From Modestobacter italicus (GTDB lineage Bacteria > Actinomycetota > Actinomycetes > Mycobacteriales > Geodermatophilaceae): a stretch of DNA of 64,000 nucleotides. Below the pieces are notes generated by a model that made no database searches, had not been told where the DNA came from, and was given only the letters and a program-made list of their open reading frames with translations. The stretch spans positions 124,001-188,000 of the forward strand of contig NZ_JABGCJ010000007.1 of assembly GCF_019799965.1 (NCBI RefSeq), read 5' to 3'. The translations under genes were made by a program, and so were the position numbers. Below are positions 23,798 to 31,729 of the stretch, in pieces. How positions within the stretch are numbered: position 1 is the first letter of the stretch; each line of letters begins with the position of its first letter.

Positions 23798-25822
23798 ATG
23801 GGGCAGGGCGACTACACGCTGGGCATCGACATCGGGGACCAGACGGTCGTGGCGGCCGTCCGGGCCCAGGACGGCGCGGCCCGGCTCCTGTGGCCGGCCG
23901 GACAGGTCGTGCCCCCCGGCGCCGTCGGTCCGGACGACACCGACGTCCGCCCGCAGGCCGCCGTGGCCGAGCGCACCGCGCCCCTCGTACCGGTCGGCCA
24001 CCCGCTGCGGCGGGTGGGCGGCCCCGCGCCGATGGTCGTCGACGGCCGGCCGGTCGACCCGGCCGACGTGGTGGCCGCCCTCGTCGCGCAGGTGGTCGAG
24101 CAGGCCACCCCGGCCGACGGGTCGGCGGCGGCGCGCACCGTGCTCACCGTGCCGCCCAGCTGGGCCGGGCACCGCCGCGACCTGCTGGACTCGGCGGTCC
24201 GGGCCGCCGGCCTGCAGCAGCTCTCCCTGGAGTCGAGCGCGGTCGCCATCGCCCGGCACCACCGCGACGCCGTCCCGGAGGGCGCCCCGGTCGTCGTCGT
24301 CGACGTCGGGGCGAGCACCGTCGACACCGCCGTCGTCCGGACGACGGCCGACGGGGACGTCGAGACCCTGGCGGTCCCGCCGCTCCCCCTGGCCTGGGGT
24401 GGTCGCGACCTGGACGACGCGGTCGTCGAGCTGGTCGACGACTGCCTGGCGACCGAGGAGGGCGTGACCGCCACCCCCGCGGAGATCCGGGCGGCGTGCG
24501 TGGCCGCGAAGGAGGCCCTGTCCACCGACAGCGTCGCCGGCGTGGAGCTCACCGGCGCCGACGGCCCGATCTCGCTGCGCCTGGTCCGTGAGGACCTCGA
24601 GGAGCTCGTCACCGAGCCGCTGCAGGCCCTGGTCGCCGCGGTCCGGAGCGCGGTCTCCGACGCCGGGCTGGAGGTCGCCGACGTGGCCGCCGTCGTGCTG
24701 GCCGGCGGCACCGCGGCGGTCCCCCTGGTGGCCGAGACGCTCTCCGGCGCCCTCGACCGGCCGGTCGTGGTCGCCGCCGAGCCCGCCGGCACCGCCGCCC
24801 TGGGGGCCGCCGAGCTCGCCCGGGACCAGTTCCTCGCCGCACCGCCGGCGACCGCGGCACCGGAGGAGGACGCGACCGACGAGGTCGCCGCGGACGGCGA
24901 CGAGCCGGGCGCCCTCGCCGCCGTGCCGGTCACCCGGCCGGGCCGGCGTCGCACCGCCCGCCCCCCGGTGGCGGCCGGTCCGCGGGCCGGAGCCCGCCCG
25001 GGGACGCCTCCCGCGGGTGGCCGACCACCCGCCCGGTCCGGCGACCGTCCCCCGGTCCCGGCCCCCGACCCCCAGGGCAGGCGGCACGCCGCCCGCGTGG
25101 GCGTGGTGCTGTCCGCGTTCGTCGCGATCGTGGTGGGCGTGGCAGCGGCCGTCTCCGCGGGCTGGACCGGCGGCTCCGGCGAGGAGGCCGTCGCTGCTCC
25201 CGCCTCCTCCGAGTCGGGCGATGCGACCAGGGAGGCCGACGAGGACGGCGGGGGGAACCCGCGCAGCGGCCTCTCCCCGGCCGCCGCCGGCCGCGCGGAG
25301 ACCCGGGGCGCAGCCGCCCGCGACCAGGACGACGACCCGACCGGCAGCACGGCGGGGTCCCGATCCACCGCCCGCGACCGGGCGGCCACCAGCTCCTCGC
25401 GCAGCACACCGAGCAGCAGCAGCGCGGCGACCACCTCGGCCGGCAGCGACGAGGACCCGACAGCGCCCCCGTCCACCACCGCCGGCGGCTCGCCCAGCGG
25501 GAGCGCCACCGGCACGGCCACGCCGGGCACCCCGTCGCGGACCGGCGGCACGGCCGGGCAGTCGAGCCAGCCCCCCACGGGTACGCCGACGACCCCGCCG
25601 CCCGGCACCAGCACGCCGCCCCCGGTGGTCGAGCCGACGCCGACCCCCACCCCGCCGCCCCCGGTCGAGACGCCGGCCCCGACCCCGCCCCCCACCGAGA
25701 CGGAGACCCCGGCCCCGGTGAGCGAGGAGCCACCGGCCAGCCAGGAGCCGCCGGCCACCGAGGAACCGGCAGCGACAGGGGCACCGGAGGCCACCGGCAC
25801 CGAGGTGCCGGAGCAGGCATGA
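23798..25822 (+). CDS. Membrane-anchored Hsp70-fold ATPase with outer Pro/Thr tail
   Basis: 674 residues. The N-terminal 350 are an actin/Hsp70-type nucleotide-binding domain: phosphate-1 loop LGIDIGDQTVVAAV, phosphate-2 VVVDVGASTVDTAVV, adenosine loop VVLAGGTAAVPLV and the closing AEPAGTAALGAAELA. There is no substrate-binding domain; an Arg/Pro linker leads to one membrane helix (VGVVLSAFVAIVVGVAAAVSAGW, about 432-453) and a 220-residue Ser/Thr/Pro-rich tail that should be outside the membrane. ATG 23798 follows GGGTGGGG. Its stop overlaps the IniR-like start (ATGA), so the two are coupled. Likely a sensor or regulator of the ini-like system; that role is inference. Confidence 0.82.
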   Translation: MGQGDYTLGIDIGDQTVVAAVRAQDGAARLLWPAGQVVPPGAVGPDDTDVRPQAAVAERTAPLVPVGHPLRRVGGPAPMVVDGRPVDPADVVAALVAQVVEQATPADGSAAARTVLTVPPSWAGHRRDLLDSAVRAAGLQQLSLESSAVAIARHHRDAVPEGAPVVVVDVGASTVDTAVVRTTADGDVETLAVPPLPLAWGGRDLDDAVVELVDDCLATEEGVTATPAEIRAACVAAKEALSTDSVAGVELTGADGPISLRLVREDLEELVTEPLQALVAAVRSAVSDAGLEVADVAAVVLAGGTAAVPLVAETLSGALDRPVVVAAEPAGTAALGAAELARDQFLAAPPATAAPEEDATDEVAADGDEPGALAAVPVTRPGRRRTARPPVAAGPRAGARPGTPPAGGRPPARSGDRPPVPAPDPQGRRHAARVGVVLSAFVAIVVGVAAAVSAGWTGGSGEEAVAAPASSESGDATREADEDGGGNPRSGLSPAAAGRAETRGAAARDQDDDPTGSTAGSRSTARDRAATSSSRSTPSSSSAATTSAGSDEDPTAPPSTTAGGSPSGSATGTATPGTPSRTGGTAGQSSQPPTGTPTTPPPGTSTPPPVVEPTPTPTPPPPVETPAPTPPPTETETPAPVSEEPPASQEPPATEEPAATGAPEATGTEVPEQA

Positions 25823-28431
25823 CGATCGCGCTGAGCTCGCCCGACCAGACCGCCACGCACTGGGCCCGGTCGCTGCGGGTGGTCGCCGGCCGGCTGGTCA
25901 ACGGCGACGACGGCGCGGGCCGCGCCGTCCCCTCGGTCGCGGTACAGGGGCCGGGCGGCACCGGCAAGACCCTGCTGCTGGCCGAGCTCGCCGCCGCCTA
26001 CCGGGCAGCGGGGGTGCCGGTGGTCGACGCCGACGCGGCCCCCACCGCCACCGCCCTGGGCGAGGCCGACCGGGGGAACGTGGCCAGCGAGGTGGCGGTC
26101 GTCGTCGACGACGGCCAGCGGCTGACGGCGCAGACCTGCCGGCGGCTGGAGGAGCTGGTCGTGTCCCGCCGGGCCCGGGTGACGCTGGCCTACCGCCCGT
26201 GGCCGCACCTGCCCGAGCTGACCTCGCTGATCGAGGCGATGGGCGATGACCGGCACCTGGTGGTGCTCGGTCACCTGGAGCACGACGAGGTCGAGCGGTG
26301 GGCGACCGCCGAGCTCGGGCCCGCGGCCACCCAGGACGTCGTGGAGTTCGTCGTCCACCAGACCGGCGGGCTGCCCGCCCTCGTCGACCACCTGCTGCGG
26401 TCGCTGGCCGCGACCTGCCGCGGGGGCCGGCCCGCCGTCCGGGCCGTCCCGCCGGACGTCGTCGACCGGGTCCGGGCCGACCTGCACGCCCTCGACGAGG
26501 CCGACCGGGCGCTGCTGCACGCACTGGCCGCCGGCACCCCGCTGGACGCCGAGGTGCTCGCCGACGTGCTGGAGCTGCCGGTCCGGCGGTCCGGGGACCT
26601 GGTGGCCCGGGCACGGGGTGGTGGTCTGCTGCTGGCGGAGGGCGCGGTCGTCCCGCTGGTGCACCAGGTGCTGCTGGACGTCACCCCCGCCGACATCACC
26701 CGGCAGACCCGGCGCCGGCTGCTGCGCGTGCTGCTCGACCGCGGGGAGGAGCCGCTGGCCGTCGCCCGGTCGCTGGCCGCCGACCGGGTGCGGGACCCGC
26801 GCGCCGCCCAGGTGCTGGAGGAGCAGGGCCGGGCCGTGCTGGCCACGGACCCGGAGCTGGCCGGCACGCTGCTGGCCGAGGCGGCCGCCGCCGGCGCCCC
26901 GCCCGCCCGGCTCGCGGCCCGCCGGGCCACCGCCGCCGCCCTGGTCGGCGACCTGGACGGGGCGCTGCAGTGGGCGGACCGGGCGCTGGAGGACGAGGCC
27001 GCCCCCGACCGTGGCCGGGCGGCCAGCGTCGCCGCCGCGGTGCTCGCCCGCCGCGGGATGCTCGGGCGCAGCGCCGAGCTGTGCCGGCTGGCGGGCCCGG
27101 CACACGCCGGGTCCACCGCCCTGGCGCTGGTCGCGCTCGGCGCGGTGTCCGACGCCACGGCCTGCCTCGCCACCGCCGACGGCCCGGGCGACCACCGCGC
27201 GGCCACGATGGTGGCCGGTGCGCAGCGGCTGATGGCCCAGGGGGTGCTGCAGTCGGTCCGTCCGGGCGCCACCGCGGCCGACGTCGCCGAGGCGCTGTCC
27301 ACCCTGACCCGCGCGGCGACCCTGCTGGAGCCGGTCGGGCGGGGCGTGCTGCTGCTGGACAGCCCGGCGGCGCTGGCGGCACTGCTCGCGCTGCACAGCG
27401 GTGAGCTGACCGTGGCCGAGTCGGTGCTGGACCGGGCGCTGGAGTCCGACGTCGGGGGGCCGCCGTGCCGGCCCCGGCACCTGCTGCTGCGGGCGTGGAC
27501 GGCGATGCTCCGCAGCGGCAGCACGAGCGCCCGTGCGCTGGCGGCCCGGGCCGTCGAGGAGGCGCCCCGCGGCCTGGAACCGCGGGACGAGCTGTTCCTG
27601 CGCGCCCTGGAAGTGGGCCTGGCCCGCCGCGCCAGCGACGCCCCGGCGCTGACCACCGCCTGGGAGCGGGCCCGCCAGGTGGCCCTGCGGCACCCGATGG
27701 ACCTGTTCACCCTGCTCCCGCTGGGCGAGCTGCTGGTGGCCGGCGCCCGGCTCGCCGAGGCCGACCGACTGGCCCCCCACCTGTCCCAGGCCGAGGCGCT
27801 GCTCGCCCGGCTGGACCAGCCCCCGGTGTGGTCGGCCCCGCTGCACTGGAGCGGGGTGCAGGCCGCGATCCTGGTCGACGACCCGGCCGGCCTGGAGCCG
27901 CACGCCACCGCCCTGGTCGCCGCGGCCCGCACGAACCACTACGCCGCGACCGTCGCCACCGCGGGGCGCTGCTGGCTGCGGCTGCTCGGCGGCCAGGTCG
28001 ACGCGGCCGCGGTGGTCGCCGCGGCGACCGGGTTGGCCGGGGTCGGGCTGGCCTGGGACGGTTCCCGGCTGGCCGGGCAGGCCGCGGCCCGGGCAGTGGA
28101 CTCCCGGGACCGGCTGGACCTGCTGCACTGCGCCCGCGACCTCGCCGCCGGGGACGAACCCGCGCCCGCGCCCACGGCCCGGCCGGCGACCGAGCCCGGC
28201 GCCCCCGGCCCGGCGACCGCACCGACCGGCCACCCCACGCTCAGCCAGCGGGAACGCGACGTCGCCGAACTGGTCGTCGCCGGGCAGACCTACCGGGAGA
28301 TCGGCGGGCAGCTGTACATCTCCCCCAAGACCGTGGAGCACCACGTCTCCCGGATGCGGCAGCGGCTGGGGGCGAGCACCCGCTCGGACCTGCTGGCCCG
28401 GCTGCGCGCGGAGCTGGCCCAGCACGCCTGA
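25819..28431 (+). CDS. iniR: IniR-like STAND ATPase / LuxR-type regulator
   Basis: 870 residues. Walker A GPGGTGKT is at 44-51, Walker B VAVVVDDGQ follows, then winged and helical-repeat regions rich in Ala/Leu (about 280-780). A C-terminal LuxR-type helix-turn-helix (LSQRERDVAELVVAGQTYRE, then SPKTVEHHVSRM, about 808-866) binds DNA. The size and layout match mycobacterial IniR, an ATPase/transcription factor encoded divergently from iniBAC that controls the isoniazid-response operon. Here too it faces away from iniB. Coupled by ATGA to the Hsp70-like gene. The ligand is unknown; in mycobacteria sugars have been proposed, from memory. Confidence 0.85.
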   Translation: MTIALSSPDQTATHWARSLRVVAGRLVNGDDGAGRAVPSVAVQGPGGTGKTLLLAELAAAYRAAGVPVVDADAAPTATALGEADRGNVASEVAVVVDDGQRLTAQTCRRLEELVVSRRARVTLAYRPWPHLPELTSLIEAMGDDRHLVVLGHLEHDEVERWATAELGPAATQDVVEFVVHQTGGLPALVDHLLRSLAATCRGGRPAVRAVPPDVVDRVRADLHALDEADRALLHALAAGTPLDAEVLADVLELPVRRSGDLVARARGGGLLLAEGAVVPLVHQVLLDVTPADITRQTRRRLLRVLLDRGEEPLAVARSLAADRVRDPRAAQVLEEQGRAVLATDPELAGTLLAEAAAAGAPPARLAARRATAAALVGDLDGALQWADRALEDEAAPDRGRAASVAAAVLARRGMLGRSAELCRLAGPAHAGSTALALVALGAVSDATACLATADGPGDHRAATMVAGAQRLMAQGVLQSVRPGATAADVAEALSTLTRAATLLEPVGRGVLLLDSPAALAALLALHSGELTVAESVLDRALESDVGGPPCRPRHLLLRAWTAMLRSGSTSARALAARAVEEAPRGLEPRDELFLRALEVGLARRASDAPALTTAWERARQVALRHPMDLFTLLPLGELLVAGARLAEADRLAPHLSQAEALLARLDQPPVWSAPLHWSGVQAAILVDDPAGLEPHATALVAAARTNHYAATVATAGRCWLRLLGGQVDAAAVVAAATGLAGVGLAWDGSRLAGQAAARAVDSRDRLDLLHCARDLAAGDEPAPAPTARPATEPGAPGPATAPTGHPTLSQRERDVAELVVAGQTYREIGGQLYISPKTVEHHVSRMRQRLGASTRSDLLARLRAELAQHA

Positions 28432-28549
28432 CCGGCACTCCGGGGTGGCCGCTCGCGCGGGCGTCGGCATGATGGGCGGGCGGGTCCGCGTCTGTCTCGC
28501 CGGCAACGGAGCTCGGCGGTGCGCGGGTCCTGGCGAGGAGACGATTCCG

Positions 28550-29410
28550 ATGATCGACGTCCCTGACCGGGTGGGTGTGATCGGTGGCGGCCGGATGGGC
28601 GCCGGCATCGCGCAGGCGTTCCTCGCCGCCGGGGCCCGGGTCGAGGTCGTGGAGGCCGGCGACGAGGCCGCCGAGGCAGCCCGCGACCGGGTGGCGGCCG
28701 GGCTCGAGGAGGCGGCCCGGCGCGGCAAGCTCACCGGCGACGTGGCCGACGTGCTGGCACGGCTGACCCTCGTGGACTCCCCGGCCGAGCTGTCCGGCCA
28801 CACCGGACTGGTGGTGGAGGCGGTGCCGGAGCGGGCCGACCTCAAGGTCGCCGTGCTCACTGCCGCGGAGGCGGCACTGGGGCCGGACGCGGTGCTGGCC
28901 ACCAACACCTCCTCGCTGTCGGTGACCGAGCTGGCCGCGGCGCTCCAGCGGCCGGCCCGCTTCCTCGGGATGCACTTCTTCAACCCGGTGCCGGCCTCCA
29001 AGCTGGTCGAGGTCGTCGTGGCCCCGGACACCGGTGAGGACGTCGTCGCGGCGGCCCGTGGCTGGGTGCGCTCGCTCGGCAAGGCCGACGTGGTGGTGCG
29101 GGACTCCCCGGGTTTCGCCTCGTCCCGGCTGGGCGTGCTGCTCGGGCTGGAGGCGATCCGGATGCTCGAGGAGGGCGTCGCGGACGCCGAGGCGATCGAC
29201 GCGGCCATGGAGCTGGGGTACCGGCACCCGATGGGGCCGCTGCGCTCGACCGACCTGGTCGGCCTGGACGTGCGGCTGGCGATCGCCGAGTACCTGGCGA
29301 GCACGCTGGGCGAGCGGTTCACCCCGCCCCAGCTGCTGCGTGACAAGGTGGCCGCCGGTGAGCTGGGCCGCAAGACCGGCCGCGGCTTCCACGCCTACGA
29401 CGCAGACTGA
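28550..29410 (+). CDS. 3-hydroxybutyryl-CoA dehydrogenase
   Basis: A 286-residue NAD-dependent 3-hydroxyacyl-CoA dehydrogenase. The Rossmann loop VGVIGGGRMGAGIAQAF is at residues 7-24; catalytic context MHFFNPVPASKLVEVV holds the His, and the C-terminal domain has DSPGFASSRLGVLLGLEAI and GYRHPMGPLRSTDLVGLDV. It oxidises 3-hydroxyacyl-CoA to the 3-oxo form in fatty-acid or phenylacetate breakdown. ATG 28550 follows GAGGAGACGATTCCG. An enoyl-CoA hydratase family gene starts 10 bases downstream and is surely co-transcribed. Confidence 0.92.
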   Translation: MIDVPDRVGVIGGGRMGAGIAQAFLAAGARVEVVEAGDEAAEAARDRVAAGLEEAARRGKLTGDVADVLARLTLVDSPAELSGHTGLVVEAVPERADLKVAVLTAAEAALGPDAVLATNTSSLSVTELAAALQRPARFLGMHFFNPVPASKLVEVVVAPDTGEDVVAAARGWVRSLGKADVVVRDSPGFASSRLGVLLGLEAIRMLEEGVADAEAIDAAMELGYRHPMGPLRSTDLVGLDVRLAIAEYLASTLGERFTPPQLLRDKVAAGELGRKTGRGFHAYDAD

Positions 29411-29420
29411 GAGGACGACG

Positions 29421-30218
29421 ATGTCCCAGCCCGACCAGCCCACCGTCACCCGGACCGACGCCGACGGCGTGGCCACCCTGACCCTGCAGCGCTCGGCGCT
29501 GTCCCACCGGCTGCGCACCGAGCTGCTGGCAGTGGTGCGCGAGGTCTCCGCCGACGAGTCGGTGCGCGCCGTGCTGCTCACCGGCACCGGCCGGGCCTTC
29601 TGCGTGGGTCAGGACCTGGCCGAGCACGTCGAGGAGCTGCGGTCACCGGCCGGCCGCGGGCAGGGGGCGCTGTCGGTCGTGGAGGCCGAGTACAACCCGC
29701 TGGTGCTGGCCCTGGCCGCCCTGCCGGTGCCCCTGGTGGTCGGGGTCAACGGCGCCTGCGCCGGAGCCGGGATGGGCATCGCGCTCGCCGGTGACCTGCG
29801 GGTGGCGGCCGCCGGCGCGAAGTTCACCACCGCCTTCGCGGGGGTCGGCCTGTCCAGCGACTCGGGGCTGGCCTCCCGGCTGGTGCACTGCGTGGGCGGG
29901 TCGCGGGCCGCTCAGCTGCTGCTGCTGCCCGAGCCGTTCCCGGCGGAGACCGCCGAGCAGTGGGGTCTGGTGCACCGGGTCGTGCCGGCGGAGCAGGTGC
30001 TCGCCGAGGCGACGGCCCTCGCGGTCCGGCTCGCCGCCGGGCCGACCGCTGCCCTCCGGGCGATCAAGCGGGTGCTGGCGACGGCAGCCACCGACTCACT
30101 GGAGGAGACGCTGGCCCTGGAGGCGCGCCTGCAGACCGGCCTCGGGGCGACCGCGGACCACCGGGAGGCCGTGGAGGCGTTCCTGGCCAAGCGGCCGCCG
30201 GTGTTCACCGGCCGCTGA
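29421..30218 (+). CDS. Enoyl-CoA hydratase/isomerase family protein
   Basis: A 265-residue crotonase-fold protein. The oxyanion-hole segments FCVGQDLAEH and GACAGAGMGIALAGDLRVAA are present, and FAGVGLSSDSGLASRLVH has the loop typical of the PaaG-like group with Asp rather than paired Glu residues as candidate acid/base. It acts on CoA thioesters, hydrating or isomerising enoyl-CoA. ATG 29421 follows GAGAGGACGACG. It is the second gene of a two-gene unit with the dehydrogenase, giving two steps of a beta-oxidation-like path. A parS-like site follows 3 bases after the stop. Confidence 0.88.
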   Translation: MSQPDQPTVTRTDADGVATLTLQRSALSHRLRTELLAVVREVSADESVRAVLLTGTGRAFCVGQDLAEHVEELRSPAGRGQGALSVVEAEYNPLVLALAALPVPLVVGVNGACAGAGMGIALAGDLRVAAAGAKFTTAFAGVGLSSDSGLASRLVHCVGGSRAAQLLLLPEPFPAETAEQWGLVHRVVPAEQVLAEATALAVRLAAGPTAALRAIKRVLATAATDSLEETLALEARLQTGLGATADHREAVEAFLAKRPPVFTGR

Positions 30219-30220
30219 GC

Positions 30221-30242
30221 CACCGTTCCACGTGGAACGGTG
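30221..30242. other. parS-like ParB-binding site 2
   Basis: The core GTTCCACGTGGAAC at 30225-30238 is extended by CACC/GGTG flanks into a perfect 22-base palindrome. It lies in a 65-base gap between convergent genes, outside any coding region. Confidence 0.82.
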
Positions 30243-30283
30243 CGCGGTCCCCGCCCGGCCTGGGCGACGTGGGGCGGTGGCGG

Positions 30284-30502
30284 TCAGCGCGCCTGGACGG
30301 TGCAGGCCGGGCAGGCGTCCAGCGCGCGCACCGGCCAGTTCTCCTCGGTGGTCACCCGGGCCAGGGTGCCGCAGACGGTCAGCTCGCACGCCCCGTCCAG
30401 GTCCGCCGGCGCCCGGTGCACCTCGACGGCGTGCCAGAGCGCGGTGGTCGGCCCGTGCGCACGGCTGCGGGCGGCGGCGAACGTGAGCGTCTGCGTGGTC
30501 AC
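30284..30502 (-). CDS. Small CxxC protein, unknown
   Basis: 72 residues, with a C-terminal CPAC motif (DACPACTVQAR) and another Cys pair region (GACELTVCGTLARV). The four cysteines could bind zinc. It has a plausible ATG (MTTQTLTF) and clean boundaries to neighbours. No family recognised with certainty; actinobacterial genomes hold many short zinc-ribbon-like proteins of this kind. Reasonably likely to be real because codon positions look GC3-biased. Confidence 0.5.
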   Translation of the reverse strand: MTTQTLTFAAARSRAHGPTTALWHAVEVHRAPADLDGACELTVCGTLARVTTEENWPVRALDACPACTVQAR

Positions 30503-30639
30503 CCAGCAGTTGTCGGCAGCGCCGGCCGATCTGGACAGCCCCGGCTCACCCCATCGGGTGACCGACCCCCGTCGGCGCGTTTCACGGCCGGCGTGGCAGC
30601 GTGCAGCAGCGACGTCCCACCGCCCCTGAGGAGGCCCTG

Positions 30640-31278
30640 GTGCAGCTCACCAAGCACGGACACGCCTGTGTCGTCCTGTCCGAGGGCGACCGCCGCCTGG
30701 TCGTCGACCCCGGCGCGTTCACCGCGGACGACGCCTGGGCCGGCGCCTCGGCGCTGCTGGTCACCCACGAGCACGCCGACCACTTCGTCGCCGACCGGGT
30801 GCGCGCCGCGCTGGACGCCGACCCGGCGCTGGAGCTGTGGACCAACTCCTCCGTCGCCGCCCAGCTGGCCGGGCTGGGCAGCCGGGTGCACGTGGTCGGC
30901 GCCGGGGACGCCTTCACCGCCGCCGGCTTCGAGGTGACCGTGCACGGCGAGTGGCACGAGGTGATCCACCCGGAGATCCCGCGGGTGCGCAACGTCGGCT
31001 TCCTCGTCGAGGGGGAGGTGTTCCACCCCGGCGATGCGCTGACCGTGCCGGAGGTGCCCGTTCCCACCCTCCTGCTGCCGGCGCACGCGCCGTGGTCCAA
31101 GACGGCCGAGCTGATCGACTACCTGCGCCAGGTGCGGGCCGAGCGCGCCCTGGCCGTGCACGACGGGCTGCTCAACGACACCGGCCTGGGGCTGCTCGCC
31201 GGGCTGTTCGGCGAACGCGGCCCCGGTCAGCCGACCCCCTACGCGCGCCTGGCCCCGGGCGAGTCCATCGACGTCTGA
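30640..31278 (+). CDS. Metallo-beta-lactamase-fold hydrolase (UlaG-like)
   Basis: 212 residues with the UlaG/YtnP-type metallo-hydrolase pattern: MQLTKHGHACVVL, LVVDPGAFTADD, LLVTHEHADHF (HxHxDH metal site), later GFLVEGEVFHPGD and LLPAHAPWSK. Such proteins hydrolyse lactones, phosphodiesters or similar using two metal ions in the cytoplasm. The GTG at 30640 follows GAGGCCCTG. The last 40 bases overlap the opposite-strand EAL/PAS remnant. Substrate not known. Confidence 0.83.
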   Translation: MQLTKHGHACVVLSEGDRRLVVDPGAFTADDAWAGASALLVTHEHADHFVADRVRAALDADPALELWTNSSVAAQLAGLGSRVHVVGAGDAFTAAGFEVTVHGEWHEVIHPEIPRVRNVGFLVEGEVFHPGDALTVPEVPVPTLLLPAHAPWSKTAELIDYLRQVRAERALAVHDGLLNDTGLGLLAGLFGERGPGQPTPYARLAPGESIDV

Positions 31279-31619
31279 GACCGTGCACCGCCGGCGAGCC
31301 GGTCGTCGAGCTCGGCCAGCCGGGCGGCGTAGCTGCGGCGGCGGTCCTGCTCGGTCACCAGCGCCCGCTCGGCGGTGACACGGTCGGTCACGTCGGTCTG
31401 GATCCCGATGTACTGGACGACGGTGCCCGGCGCGTCGGCCACCGGGGTCAGGTGGCACTCGTTCCCTCCGGCCCCGCGGGCGAGCGCCTCGTAGGCGACC
31501 ACCCGCCCGCTGTCCAGCTCGACGATCGGCTGGAAGAGGCTGGTGACGGCGCGGTCGGCGACCACCGTGCGGACGCCGGTCGGTGGTGCTGGCTGCAACT
31601 GCTCCACGTCGTCCCCCAT
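31239..31619 (-). pseudogene. Collapsed EAL/PAS remnant
   Basis: An open frame of 126 residues that joins two unrelated domain pieces. Residues 25-49 are only the first strand and helix of an EAL phosphodiesterase (SLFQPIVELDSGRVVAYEAL), lacking every catalytic residue beyond. Straight after (about residue 52) comes the second half of a PAS/PAC domain (NECHLTPV, VVQYIGIQTDVTDRVTAE). The junction is near base 31465. This is best explained by a large internal deletion of a c-di-GMP-type sensor gene that kept frame. It also overlaps the hydrolase gene 3' end. A working small protein cannot be excluded. Confidence 0.6.
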
Positions 31620-31729
31620 CGGAGCCGGACATCGCCCCCGGAGTCTGACAGCATCGACCTGCTCCCAACGGGTGAGCTGACCGGCGGCCCGCCGGCCACA
31701 CCGACGGCGACACAGGGGGCGAGGCGACG

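Noticed and set aside
23812-29373. A very long open frame on the minus strand opposite the Hsp70-like, IniR-like and dehydrogenase genes
   Set aside because: It is the antisense of clearly recognised proteins in a GC-rich genome, low in complexity, and matches no family.
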